A DNA stretch of 64,000 bases from RFSX01 sp965230215 (GCA_965230215.1 CBDDKN010000002.1:1-64000), one strand, 5' to 3'. Shown: positions 16,272-24,147, counted from the stretch's first letter. Numbers and translations: made by a program. Notes: generated by a model from the letters alone, not told the origin.

Positions 16272-17073
16272 CTCTTTTATCTTTCCAACACACTTCGTTA
16301 TTATTCCGACACATCTATTATTTAGTTAATGGGGAGGAGAAGTTTATCCCGAGTGAGCACCAGCGAATATCGGGAACTCCCCTAGGCTCCACTCTTTTAT
16401 CTTTCCAACACACTTCGTTATTATTCCGACACATCTATTATTTAGTTAATGGGGAGGAGAAGTTTATCCCGAGTGAGCACCAGCGAATATCGGGAACTCC
16501 CCTAGGCTCCACTCTTTTATCTTTCCAACACACTTCGTTATTATTCCGACACATCTATTATTTAGTTAATGGGGAGGAGAAGTTTATCCCGAGTAAGCGC
16601 CAGCGAATTTCGGGAACTCCCCTAGGCTCCACTCTTCTTAATTTTTAAGGTATATTCTTATTTACTCCTGCTCTGGTATTATTCAATTGCTGGGGAGGAG
16701 AAGTTTATCCCGAGTGAGCGCCAGCGAATTTCGGGAACTCCCCTAGGCTCCACTCTTTTATCTTTTCAACACAATTTGTTATTACTCTAACTCATTTATT
16801 TATTTGTCAATGGGGAGGAGAGGTTTATCCCGAGTGAGCACCAGCGAATATCGGGAACTCCCCTAGGCTCCACTCTTTTATCTCTCCAGCACACTTCGTT
16901 ATTATTCCGACTCATCTATTATTTAGTTAATGGGGAGGAGAACTGTGCCCTCAATGAGCTTTTGCGAAGGAGGGGCCTGTCCCGGGTGAGCGTCAGCGAA
17001 CATCAGGAACCTGTGCTGATTGAGCACCAGCGAATATCCTCTAACTCCTGACTGAGCGTCAGGAGGCTCCACT
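16261..17073 (+). repeat. Tandem ~120-base repeats each carrying the 3' end of tRNA-Ala
   Basis: Starting at the tRNA 3' end, the block CCTAGGCTCCACTC recurs at 16261, 16381, 16501, 16621, 16742 and 16862, with a decayed last copy near 17063. Spacing is 120, 120, 120, 121 and 120 bases. The first two units are identical. Each unit carries a nested hairpin (GGGGAG ... TCCCGA ... TCGGGA ... CTCCCC) just before the tRNA end, so the T-stem/acceptor strand is rebuilt with a long insert in place of the T loop. A T-rich run follows. Unit 4 has a different first half but keeps the hairpin/tRNA-end module. The array touches the stop codon of the next gene. It resembles in plan the E. coli tyrT repeats (rtT RNA), which also copy the tRNA 3' end. 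Confidence 0.92.
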
Positions 17074-17080
17074 TTATTTC
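17045..17080. terminator. Terminal hairpin of the tRNA repeat array
   Basis: CTCCTGAC (17045-17052) and GTCAGGAG (17058-17065) form a perfect eight-base stem with loop TGAGC. It is followed by a last tRNA-end remnant and ACTTTATTT. It could terminate the tRNA transcript. On the other strand it lies just beyond the stop of the DUF3365 gene, though without a strong T-run. Confidence 0.4.
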
Positions 17081-17658
17081 CCCTTAAAGCTAATACTCCA
17101 CATCCCTCTTAAGTCACCAGTATAATAGTCTACGGCTTCATCCTCTGGGTACAATCGATGAATCACTTCGTAATCTTCCTTCTTTAATTCTTCACCTATC
17201 TTGCCGTGACATTTCTGACAAAGAGGCATTACAAATATTGGTGCATGAAAGATCACATCCTTGCCAGATTGTCTCATTAGAGCCTTCAGTCCTTTACCCG
17301 CATCGGCCTGCTCCTGAAAGGATCGCAGTTGCTTACTTTCCTCAATTGTAGGTCTGTTTTGCGGATTGCGAACTCTCATTGACGTTCTTTTTATTTCTAC
17401 CTGATACACCTGTTCAAGGCTATCAACCAAGGGTGATGCTGCCAGATTACAATATGCAACCGCTTCCGGAACACCCCCTCTCTCCATGGCTGTCTGTAGG
17501 TTTTCGCTCAAGGTGGCAAAGGTCATCATAGCTATTTTGCGCCCCTCCTCAAGATAATCTGTTTGAACGCTGACGGCTTCTGTCTTTTTTGTGGCAGAAC
17601 CATCAAAGCAATTTGAAAATATAAAGATTAATGATGCTGATAAAAAGAAGTATTTCAT
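17074..17658 (-). CDS. DUF3365 (Tll0287-like) putative heme-binding lipoprotein
   Basis: A 194-residue exported protein with one c-type heme motif, CQKCH, at residues 147-151, and the FHAPIFVMPLCQKCHG context typical of DUF3365 (Tll0287-like) domains, proposed as heme-based redox sensors or carriers. The N terminus is a lipoprotein signal (IFSNC, cysteine 17). Pairs such as EAVAYCNLAASPLVDS and RTSMRVRNPQNRP are further family signatures. It follows the acetolactate-decarboxylase-like gene by ten bases and so is probably co-transcribed. Its stop codon borders the tRNA repeat array. Confidence 0.85.
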   Translation of the reverse strand: MKYFFLSASLIFIFSNCFDGSATKKTEAVSVQTDYLEEGRKIAMMTFATLSENLQTAMERGGVPEAVAYCNLAASPLVDSLEQVYQVEIKRTSMRVRNPQNRPTIEESKQLRSFQEQADAGKGLKALMRQSGKDVIFHAPIFVMPLCQKCHGKIGEELKKEDYEVIHRLYPEDEAVDYYTGDLRGMWSISFKGK

Positions 17659-17668
17659 ACAAGAATTT

Positions 17669-18406
17669 TTATTGTGGCTCTATTACAGGAAGCTTGAGCA
17701 TCGCACCACCATTAAGCTCTAGATCATCAACATGTCCGGCAATTGTATTGTCACCCAACTTAAAATGCATATGTGTATCAGCAGTATGATGGGTAAAGAT
17801 ACCCTTGTGCTTTTTGGAATAAAAACCCAGCATCAAAGCACTTACATCATTCAACTGACCATACAGTCCGGATTTGACATGTTTCTCATGAGAATGCTCT
17901 GTATCTCCATCAGGCCAATTGATGACATGCCAGTTGAGGGATTTAAATTCACCTTCAAGTAGAAATGGAAACGGAGATTTTACTTTAATATGATCTTCCT
18001 TTGCCTTTTGATAAATAAAGTCCTCTAATTGCTTACGTGAGCCTATATCATCTGGGATTCTTACAGACTTCCAGGATTTTACATGAGCGTAAACCAACAA
18101 AGTGGCTTCCTTCTCAAAATTGGATTCAATGACAAGGCTGTCTCCTACCACAATCGAATTATAGGCCACACCATCAAATATTTGTATCTCACCTTTCAAG
18201 TTGGTCATTGCTCCTAGTGCATATAGGTCTTCCAGTTCTCTGAGCTCACTCAATACGATATTGGAGCTCAAGTCACCCTTGTGCATGATATTCTTTAAGG
18301 CACCTGCGTAGGCCACCATTTCATCATCTGTACTTCCCGTGTTCAAACCACAGCTTGAAATAAGTGTCAGGGATATAAGGAAAGTTATAAGTTTTTTGTA
18401 CGCCAT
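17669..18406 (-). CDS. Lipoprotein form of alpha-acetolactate decarboxylase
   Basis: A 245-residue homologue of alpha-acetolactate decarboxylase, the zinc enzyme that turns 2-acetolactate into acetoin. The metal-binding histidines are clear in THMHFKLGDN (His212, His214) and AGHVDDLELNGG (His225). GEIQIFDGVAYNS near residue 72 is the conserved N-terminal segment. Unlike the usual cytoplasmic enzyme it carries a lipoprotein signal with lipobox LISSC (Cys19), so it should sit in the cell envelope. No acetolactate synthase gene is adjacent. It is paired with the heme-binding DUF3365 gene. A different beta-keto acid substrate is possible. Confidence 0.85.
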   Translation of the reverse strand: MAYKKLITFLISLTLISSCGLNTGSTDDEMVAYAGALKNIMHKGDLSSNIVLSELRELEDLYALGAMTNLKGEIQIFDGVAYNSIVVGDSLVIESNFEKEATLLVYAHVKSWKSVRIPDDIGSRKQLEDFIYQKAKEDHIKVKSPFPFLLEGEFKSLNWHVINWPDGDTEHSHEKHVKSGLYGQLNDVSALMLGFYSKKHKGIFTHHTADTHMHFKLGDNTIAGHVDDLELNGGAMLKLPVIEPQ

Positions 18407-18428
18407 TTTCTTTTCTGATTTAGCAAAT

Positions 18429-18677
18429 TCATTCTGATCTGTTCGTTATACTCTGGATTCTTTTTTTCTGGTGAAAATATGAATACAAACCAAAGATCAA
18501 AACCACAAAGCTGATAACAAATGAAGGAACCGCCAGAAATTTTAAGTCTTCAAATGATTCTATCCCAATAATGGTCAAACCCAAACCGATGAAATAAAAG
18601 CTCGTTCGTACATAAGCCAATAATGTCCTCTGATTTGCCAATACCGTCCTGTCAATAGCCATCAAGTTCCTATCCAT
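18429..18677 (-). CDS. DUF202 family small membrane protein
   Basis: An 82-residue inner-membrane protein. The family signature is DRTVLANQRTLLAYVRT (residues 8-24), followed by two transmembrane helices. ATG 18677 is chosen because it places this signature at the N terminus; the longer open frame would overlap the transporter gene. DUF202 domains occur alone or attached to SPX/VTC proteins and have no proven function here. It lies between the transporter and the acetolactate-decarboxylase-like gene on the same strand. Confidence 0.85.
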   Translation of the reverse strand: MDRNLMAIDRTVLANQRTLLAYVRTSFYFIGLGLTIIGIESFEDLKFLAVPSFVISFVVLIFGLYSYFHQKKRIQSITNRSE

Positions 18678-18777
18678 ATCCAATTTATATGTAGATTCTA
18701 GAAAAGTAAATTCATGGCAAAGGTCTGAATTTTGTGACCACAGCTTTGTAACAATGGTTACCCATATTCTGACATCA

Positions 18778-20049
18778 TCACATCCAGAATAAATTAATAA
18801 TATAGTAAGCCGCAAACACAACAAGAGCCACCAATCCGGTATAAGCCAGAACTCTCAGTACCAATCCAGGCTTTTGTGAGCTTTCTAACGACTCTGATTG
18901 TATGGCTTTTAAATTAAGTACAGCAATAACCGGACTCAAGAGAAAGGAGAGTATGGTCACATATTCCAACATCTGAATCATGCTGGCAGACGAAAAATAA
19001 AACAATGCAAACCCACCAATTGAAACAGCAACTACCGTATAACGGTACGACGTTTTTAAAAAGCCTTTTTGCTCTTCATTTTTCTCAACATGCTCATATT
19101 TTAAAACTCTTAAGCCTCTTATAAAACACCTCGGAAAAGCATCCAAAACCGCAATCAATGTACCATATATGGTTCCGAATGCGGCTATACCTATGATATA
19201 ATAACTCCATTCACCCAAACTTGAAGCAAACAGATTTAACAACTTTCCAGTAAAAGCCGTTGCATTACCCTCCAGTTTTATCCCACTACCGTAAACCGTA
19301 TATGCGCCTATTGTCATAAACATGATGGCCAATAATGCTGTCATCAGATATCCGAGTCTGAAATCAAAAAGACTCTCCCCCAGTTTCGGCTTGTAGTTGG
19401 ACACATTCATCTTTTCGACTGTCCAGATACTGTTCATAGTGGAAGCCTCCATACCTGCAGGCATCCAACCTAACAAACTGATAAGCAAGGCCAATCCCCC
19501 ACCCTCCAGTAAAGCATCCGGTTTGAAATCGGACGATACCGGCACAGGGCCTTTAATGATTACCGAACAGAAGGCTATGAAAACCGTAAGCACTAGAACA
19601 ACCGATAATATCTTTATGAATGTTTCTAATCCAGAATATCCCCTGCTGAGCAAAAGCACTGCTGTAATGCCGATTACCAAACCAGACAATAGAGGAACAC
19701 TGATAAACTTTATGCCAAAAACAGTAGCCATCAAACCAGCGCATACAGCTCCTACTGCAGCTACAACGGTAAACATGTTGATGAATATGACTACAAGAAA
19801 CAAATATACCGCCCACTTGCCCTGATCTCTGTATGACTTCAGTAAACTAAAACCAGTTGAACTGGCATACCTTGGACCAAACTCGTAGAAAGGGTATTTT
19901 AACAATAAGGCTATCATAATAATCCAGAAGTAAATCATCCCATGATGTGCCCCTGCTCTCGTAGATAATACCAAATGTGATGTACCGATTGCAGAACTTG
20001 CAAATAGCAATCCTGGACCTATAGCTTTTAATGAAAAATTTCGGAACAT
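18778..20049 (-). CDS. Nramp-family transporter lacking the canonical metal-site motifs
   Basis: A 423-residue integral membrane protein with about 11 transmembrane helices and the Nramp/SLC11 layout. The TM1 position that is DPGN in canonical manganese/iron carriers reads SAIGTSH here. The TM6 MPH motif reads MPAGMEAS. It is therefore a divergent clade member whose substrate may not be Mn or Fe; other divergent Nramps carry magnesium or aluminium. The start ATG follows a Dabb-lipoprotein gene by 12 bases. Family membership is firm; the substrate is unknown. Confidence 0.85.
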   Translation of the reverse strand: MFRNFSLKAIGPGLLFASSAIGTSHLVLSTRAGAHHGMIYFWIIMIALLLKYPFYEFGPRYASSTGFSLLKSYRDQGKWAVYLFLVVIFINMFTVVAAVGAVCAGLMATVFGIKFISVPLLSGLVIGITAVLLLSRGYSGLETFIKILSVVLVLTVFIAFCSVIIKGPVPVSSDFKPDALLEGGGLALLISLLGWMPAGMEASTMNSIWTVEKMNVSNYKPKLGESLFDFRLGYLMTALLAIMFMTIGAYTVYGSGIKLEGNATAFTGKLLNLFASSLGEWSYYIIGIAAFGTIYGTLIAVLDAFPRCFIRGLRVLKYEHVEKNEEQKGFLKTSYRYTVVAVSIGGFALFYFSSASMIQMLEYVTILSFLLSPVIAVLNLKAIQSESLESSQKPGLVLRVLAYTGLVALVVFAAYYIINLFWM

Positions 20050-20061
20050 ACATTCTCAGAA

Positions 20062-20490
20062 TTAGTATACCCGAATATAATCATAACTCGCTGGAGGACC
20101 TGACATCATATGCCTGGTCTTATTCTTTAACTCAAGGTGTAATGGGTGATTCTGATATGCTTCATAATTAAGACTGTCAACAAAAGACATGTACATATAC
20201 CAGCTATAAACATTTAAAGCCCTTTCATCTCCCAGCTCTTTAAATCGGCCTACCTCAAAATTTTGTACACCCGGAATCTCTTCCATTTGACTGACAATCG
20301 ACACAAAACTGTCCAGGTCTGCGCCTTCTTTAACTTTGAGAAATACTGAATGGTGTATTGTACTCTCGCTGAAAACTTGTTCTTCTCCGTCTTGCTTATT
20401 GGCTTCATTATCCGGTTCTACGGTGTCCTTGGGTGAGCAAGAGAACACAAGAACTATTAAAGAAAATGCCAGTAGCCTTACCATATGCAT
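20062..20490 (-). CDS. Dabb-type (stress-responsive A/B barrel) lipoprotein
   Basis: A 142-residue lipoprotein with lipobox LVFSC after a 16-residue signal. The body is a dimeric alpha-beta barrel (Dabb) domain: HHSVFLKVKEGADLDSFVSI, NFEVGRFKELGDERALNVYS, and the terminal HLELKNKTRHMMSGPPASYD stretch. ATG 20490 is chosen because the longer frame would run into the upstream terminator hairpin at 20537-20567. Dabb proteins include plant stress proteins and small bacterial enzymes; the activity here is unknown. It is co-oriented with the Nramp-like gene 12 bases downstream. Confidence 0.82.
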   Translation of the reverse strand: MHMVRLLAFSLIVLVFSCSPKDTVEPDNEANKQDGEEQVFSESTIHHSVFLKVKEGADLDSFVSIVSQMEEIPGVQNFEVGRFKELGDERALNVYSWYMYMSFVDSLNYEAYQNHPLHLELKNKTRHMMSGPPASYDYIRVY

Positions 20491-20530
20491 TGTAATTTTC
20501 CTAAGAAAGATAAGAATACTGGCGCTATAA

Positions 20531-20567
20531 ACTAAAAGCACCCCTCGATACTTTATCGAAGGGTGCT
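20531..20567 (-). terminator. Intrinsic terminator of the MBL-rhodanese gene
   Basis: AGCACCC-C-TCGATA (20537-20550) pairs with TATCGA-A-GGGTGCT (20554-20567) over 13 bases with one mismatch. On the minus strand it is followed by TTTTAGTTTATAG. It is 25 bases past the stop of the MBL-rhodanese gene. Confidence 0.85.
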
Positions 20568-20591
20568 CGTATTATCACTCTAAACAAAACA

Positions 20592-22007
20592 TTATAAGAG
20601 TGTAGTAGGACACCTGTATTCAGATCTTTCAACTTTTGTATCCTCAGCTATGCTTTCAAAACCACCAATTACATCTGAGAAATTCTCCCAGCCTCTCTGT
20701 TTTAAAATAGCAGCTGCAATCATACTGCGATAACCACCTTTACAATGAAGGACAAACGCTTTGTCCTTAGGGAATGTACTTAGGTGCTGGTTGATTTCAT
20801 TCAAAGGCACATTGACTGCACCAATAACATGCTCGGAATCAAATTCACTTTTCTTTCTTACATCGATTACCATGACACCATCGGCAGCCTTCGCTTCAAA
20901 TTCAGCTGGAGTTAATCTATTGACTGTTTCTACATCTTTACCCGATTTCTGCCAGGCTTCAAATCCACCTTCAAGACAGCCCATGGTATTATCATAACCT
21001 ACTCTTGACAATCTGGTTATGGCCTCTTCTTCCTTACCTGGATATGTCACCAATAGTATTTCTTGCTTGACTGAAGGTATCATCTCTCCAACCCACTGTG
21101 CAAAATTGCCTTCAAGACCAATATTGATACTGTTTGGAATGAAGCCTCTAGCAAAATCCTCAGGATCTCTGGTATCCAGAACCAATGCACCCGTTTCCTC
21201 AGCAACAACTTCAAAAGCTACAGGATCCAAGGGCTTGTTGCCACGTTCCATGATATTGTCTAGACTTTCATATCCCTTAATATTCATCAATACATTCTGT
21301 GGAAAATATCCCGGAGGTGTAGTAAGCCCTGTAAGCAATTCTTCAATAAATTCCTCTTTGGTCATATCTGCTCTCAAGGCATAATTTACTTTCTTCTGAT
21401 TGCCGAGCGTATCTGTGGTTTCCTTACTCATCATCTTGCCACAAGCTGAACCAGCGCCGTGGTTAGGATATACAATTAAATTATCAGCCAATGGCATGAT
21501 TTTATTGCGAAGCGAATCAAATAAATGCCCTGCCAGCTTCTCTTCTGTTAACTCAGAAATCACATGCTGGGCCAAATCTGGTCTGCCGACATCACCAATA
21601 AATAATGTATCACCTGTTACAATACCGTGCTCCTCACCTTTCTCATCGATCAAAAGGTAACATGTACTTTCCATTGTGTGCCCTGGCGTATGAATGACTT
21701 TTACAGTATAGTCACCAACTTTAAATTCTTGATTGTCTTCAGCTACAACCGCTTCATATCCTGGCTTGGCTGTTGGACCAAACACGATGTCAGCACCTGT
21801 TTTATTTTTTAAATCCAAATGTCCACTTACAAAATCTGCATGAAAGTGTGTTTCAAAAACATACTTTACTTTGGCATTGTCTTTCATGGCCCTTTCGATA
21901 TAAGGACCTACTTCTCTTAATGGATCAAAGATGGCAGCTTCGCCTTTGCTTTCAATGTAATATGCTGCGTGCGCTAAGCACCCTGTGTATATTTGTTCAA
22001 CTTTCAT
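20592..22007 (-). CDS. MBL-fold hydrolase fused to two rhodanese domains (persulfide dioxygenase-like)
   Basis: A 471-residue cytoplasmic protein. Residues 1-245 are a metallo-beta-lactamase fold of the ETHE1/persulfide-dioxygenase group, with HFHADFVSGH (metal ligands), TPGHTMES, and TGDTLFIGDVGRPDL. Two rhodanese domains follow. In the first (about 265-355) the active-site cysteine loop reads VTYPGKEEE, without cysteine. In the second (about 365-465) it is HCKGGYRSM, with the catalytic Cys. It probably oxidises glutathione- or bacillithiol-like persulfides and transfers sulfur. It is divergent from the gene at 22197 across a region with an FNR-type box, 135 bases from its start. Confidence 0.9.
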   Translation of the reverse strand: MKVEQIYTGCLAHAAYYIESKGEAAIFDPLREVGPYIERAMKDNAKVKYVFETHFHADFVSGHLDLKNKTGADIVFGPTAKPGYEAVVAEDNQEFKVGDYTVKVIHTPGHTMESTCYLLIDEKGEEHGIVTGDTLFIGDVGRPDLAQHVISELTEEKLAGHLFDSLRNKIMPLADNLIVYPNHGAGSACGKMMSKETTDTLGNQKKVNYALRADMTKEEFIEELLTGLTTPPGYFPQNVLMNIKGYESLDNIMERGNKPLDPVAFEVVAEETGALVLDTRDPEDFARGFIPNSINIGLEGNFAQWVGEMIPSVKQEILLVTYPGKEEEAITRLSRVGYDNTMGCLEGGFEAWQKSGKDVETVNRLTPAEFEAKAADGVMVIDVRKKSEFDSEHVIGAVNVPLNEINQHLSTFPKDKAFVLHCKGGYRSMIAAAILKQRGWENFSDVIGGFESIAEDTKVERSEYRCPTTLL

Positions 22008-22136
22008 AGTGTTAGAATTTTTGTTGTGGAAAAAATAGTCTGATTAAAAATTTTACTCTTTTTCCAATGTTGACACTTCAATATTAAATCGAAATACATA
22101 CTCCATACGTGACACAAGTTACATTCCCCCATTCTC

Positions 22137-22148
22137 TGATCTTGATCA
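22137..22148. promoter_or_regulatory. FNR-type box between the MBL-rhodanese gene and the 22197 gene
   Basis: TGAT-CTTG-ATCA matches the FNR-core palindrome. The centre is about 55 bases before the GTG at 22197 and about 135 bases before the ATG at 22007, so it more likely serves the rightward gene. Confidence 0.55.
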
Positions 22149-22196
22149 TACCCTCATTAACAAATTATTTTTAATTTACTTTCATTATATCTAGAC

Positions 22197-22697
22197 GTGG
22201 AAGCAAAGGAGAATTTTTGGGATATAGAAGTAAGACCCAGGTTTCAACTGGACTCACCATTCACATTAGATGAACTGGTTAACAAAATTCGTGAGGGTAC
22301 TGAAAAAGAGGATGCACCCTGTCGAGCGAGAATCGTGCATGATCATGTAACCATATATATTCCAACCGAAAAGCAACACTATTGGTCACCACAACTAAGT
22401 CTTTCCATCGATGAAGATAAAGATGGGAGTCTAATCAGAGGTCTTTATGGACCCAGGCCAACAGTATGGACGATGTTCGTTTTCTTCTACTCCTCAATTG
22501 CTTTTGCCATGCTATTCGTTGTCATCTTTGGACTATCCTATATCTCGTTGGGCAAACCGGCTCATATACTTTGGCTTGTTCCATTACTTCTTTTAATCTT
22601 TCTCTCTCTGTACAGAGTATCCTATCAAGGCCAGAAACTGGGCCGTGACGAAATGATTATGCTCCATAAATTCCTTGAAAGTTGTATCAGATACTGA
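22197..22697 (+). CDS. Unrecognised membrane protein with two transmembrane helices
   Basis: A 166-residue protein of unknown family. Residues 1-90 are soluble and look alpha/beta (FWDIEVRPRFQLDSPFTLDE). Two hydrophobic helices (about 92-116 and 122-140) make a hairpin in the membrane. A basic tail RVSYQGQKLGRDEMIMLHKF returns to the cytoplasm. A GTG start is used because no ATG is available near the front. Flanking FNR-type boxes on both sides place it in the microaerobic gene group. The next gene is a ferredoxin/flavodoxin reductase. No function can be assigned. Confidence 0.7.
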   Translation: MEAKENFWDIEVRPRFQLDSPFTLDELVNKIREGTEKEDAPCRARIVHDHVTIYIPTEKQHYWSPQLSLSIDEDKDGSLIRGLYGPRPTVWTMFVFFYSSIAFAMLFVVIFGLSYISLGKPAHILWLVPLLLLIFLSLYRVSYQGQKLGRDEMIMLHKFLESCIRY

Positions 22698-22706
22698 TCA
22701 GTATCA
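22695..22706. promoter_or_regulatory. FNR-type box upstream of the NADP reductase gene
   Basis: TGAT-CAGT-ATCA, sharing its first bases with the stop codon of the preceding gene. Its centre is about 85 bases before the reductase ATG, close to the 76-81 base spacing at three other genes in the window. Confidence 0.5.
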
Positions 22707-22784
22707 TTCTTGGTATTGACCACTATTCTTCCTGATTATCACAATTCTTAATTTTTTTACACTTCAAAAGATATAATTCGTCTT

Positions 22785-23798
22785 ATGATCAATACAGATA
22801 TTATAATTATCGGCGCCGGACCTGTTGGTCTTTTTACTGTTTTTGAAGCTGGACTGCTGAATATGAAGTGTCACCTTATAGATACACTGGACAGACCTGG
22901 AGGCCAGTTGGCTGAGATATATCCCAAGAAGCCTATCTACGATATTCCTGGCTTTCCTTCAATATTGGCCGGTGATCTGGTTGACAATCTTATGGAGCAG
23001 ATTAAACCATTCAAGCCAGAATTTACTTTGGGTGAACAAGCTGTAGATATTAAGAAGACAGATGACGGTCAGTTTATCGTCACAACCAATCGAGGAACAG
23101 ACCATAAGGCACCTGTTGTATGTATAGCTGGTGGACTCGGAAGCTTTGAACCCAGAAAACCTCCAATCGGGAATATCACCGATTTTGAAGACAAAGGCGT
23201 TGAATATATAATCAGAGACCCGGAATTATATCGTGATAAGAAAGTTCTCATTGCAGGTGGTGGTGACTCCGCACTGGACTGGAGCATACTGCTTGCCGAT
23301 ATAGCCAGTGAGCTTACACTGGTGCACAGAAGAAGTACCTTCCGCGGTGCACTTGACTCGGTTGAGAAGATACACAAACTCAGCAAGGAAGGCCGCGTCA
23401 AGATGATCACAGAAGCACAAGTGGTAGGTCTTAATGGTAATGGCAGACTGAAAGAAGTCAATATCAAAACCAATAGCAATGAAGAATATCCTTATGCTGT
23501 CGATCATTTTGTCCCGCTATTTGGTTTGGTACCCAAACTAGGACCGATAGCCAATTGGGGATTGGAAATAGATAAAAATGCCATCGTGGTGGATACGTTT
23601 GACTATGCTACCAACATACCTGGCATTTTCGCTGTAGGTGATGTCAATACCTATCCAGGTAAACTAAAACTGATTCTATGCGGTTTTCATGAAGCTACTT
23701 TGATGTGTCAAACTGCTTTTGGAATAGTATATCCGGACAAGAAGAAAAGTTTCAAATACACCACTGTTACAGGTGTCCCCAGTTCTCAGATGAACTGA
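22785..23798 (+). CDS. Ferredoxin/flavodoxin-NADP+ reductase (thioredoxin-reductase-like type)
   Basis: A 337-residue flavoprotein that moves electrons between NADPH and ferredoxin or flavodoxin. The FAD motif is IIIGAGPVGLF (residues 6-16), followed by GGQLAEIYPKKPIYDIPGFP. The NADPH motif is IAGGGDSALDW (about 156-166), and GIFAVGDVNTYPGK (about 281-294) closes the FAD site. The thioredoxin-reductase CxxC is absent, which with the C-terminal extension matches the YumC-type FNR rather than TrxB. It lies inside the FNR-box gene cluster next to the cytochrome cbb3 genes. Confidence 0.9.
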   Translation: MINTDIIIIGAGPVGLFTVFEAGLLNMKCHLIDTLDRPGGQLAEIYPKKPIYDIPGFPSILAGDLVDNLMEQIKPFKPEFTLGEQAVDIKKTDDGQFIVTTNRGTDHKAPVVCIAGGLGSFEPRKPPIGNITDFEDKGVEYIIRDPELYRDKKVLIAGGGDSALDWSILLADIASELTLVHRRSTFRGALDSVEKIHKLSKEGRVKMITEAQVVGLNGNGRLKEVNIKTNSNEEYPYAVDHFVPLFGLVPKLGPIANWGLEIDKNAIVVDTFDYATNIPGIFAVGDVNTYPGKLKLILCGFHEATLMCQTAFGIVYPDKKKSFKYTTVTGVPSSQMN

Positions 23799-23845
23799 TT
23801 AGATTTTACTTTGAATAAGTTGGTCTAATTAAAACTTAATTGTAT

Positions 23846-24064
23846 TTACTCTTCGCTCAGTTTTTCTTCTCGCGTAGAAAAGTTAAACGCATGATATAAA
23901 GGACTGTAGCCAAACAGTATGGTGAAGACTATGTATATGCTTAAAATGAAAGAAAAATTAGCCAGCCAGTTAGGAACGTTCATACCCCACAGACACATGC
24001 CCAGGACAAGATCCATAAATACAAAACGGATGATTCTATCTGTAATACCTACGTTCTTCTTCAT
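23846..24064 (-). CDS. DUF2892 (YgaP-like) small membrane protein
   Basis: A 72-residue inner-membrane protein with the DUF2892 pattern: MKKNVGITDRIIRF at the N terminus, two transmembrane helices, and GYSPLYHAFNFST after the second. In other bacteria the domain is attached to rhodanese domains (YgaP) or stands alone. ATG 24064 is preferred over an in-frame start 18 bases upstream. It is divergent from ccoI, with a perfect FNR box whose centre is 76 bases from this start. Confidence 0.85.
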   Translation of the reverse strand: MKKNVGITDRIIRFVFMDLVLGMCLWGMNVPNWLANFSFILSIYIVFTILFGYSPLYHAFNFSTREEKLSEE

Positions 24065-24132
24065 TTTGAAATATTTTATCACAAAATAAACAATCTGCTT
24101 TTCCAGCCATAATGATGCAAATCATAGCTTCC

Positions 24133-24147
24133 ATTGATTCCGATCAA
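24133..24147. promoter_or_regulatory. Consensus FNR-type box between DUF2892 gene and ccoI
   Basis: TTGAT-TCCG-ATCAA is an exact match to the FNR consensus TTGAT-N4-ATCAA. It is centred 76 bases before the leftward DUF2892 gene and 42 bases before the chosen ccoI start, so it could serve either or both. Confidence 0.7.

Noticed and set aside
16226..16648. A 140-residue open frame with a 40-residue periodic sequence running from the tRNA through the repeat array
   Set aside because: It stays open only because three units are exactly 120 bases (40 codons). It begins inside the tRNA, has no plausible start context, and unit 4 breaks the pattern. Coding is not fully excluded, since the E. coli tyrT repeats have been proposed to encode a small protein.
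16261..17073. CRISPR array
   Set aside because: Repeats are about 120 bases, the intervening sequence is itself repeated and not unique, and no cas gene is nearby.
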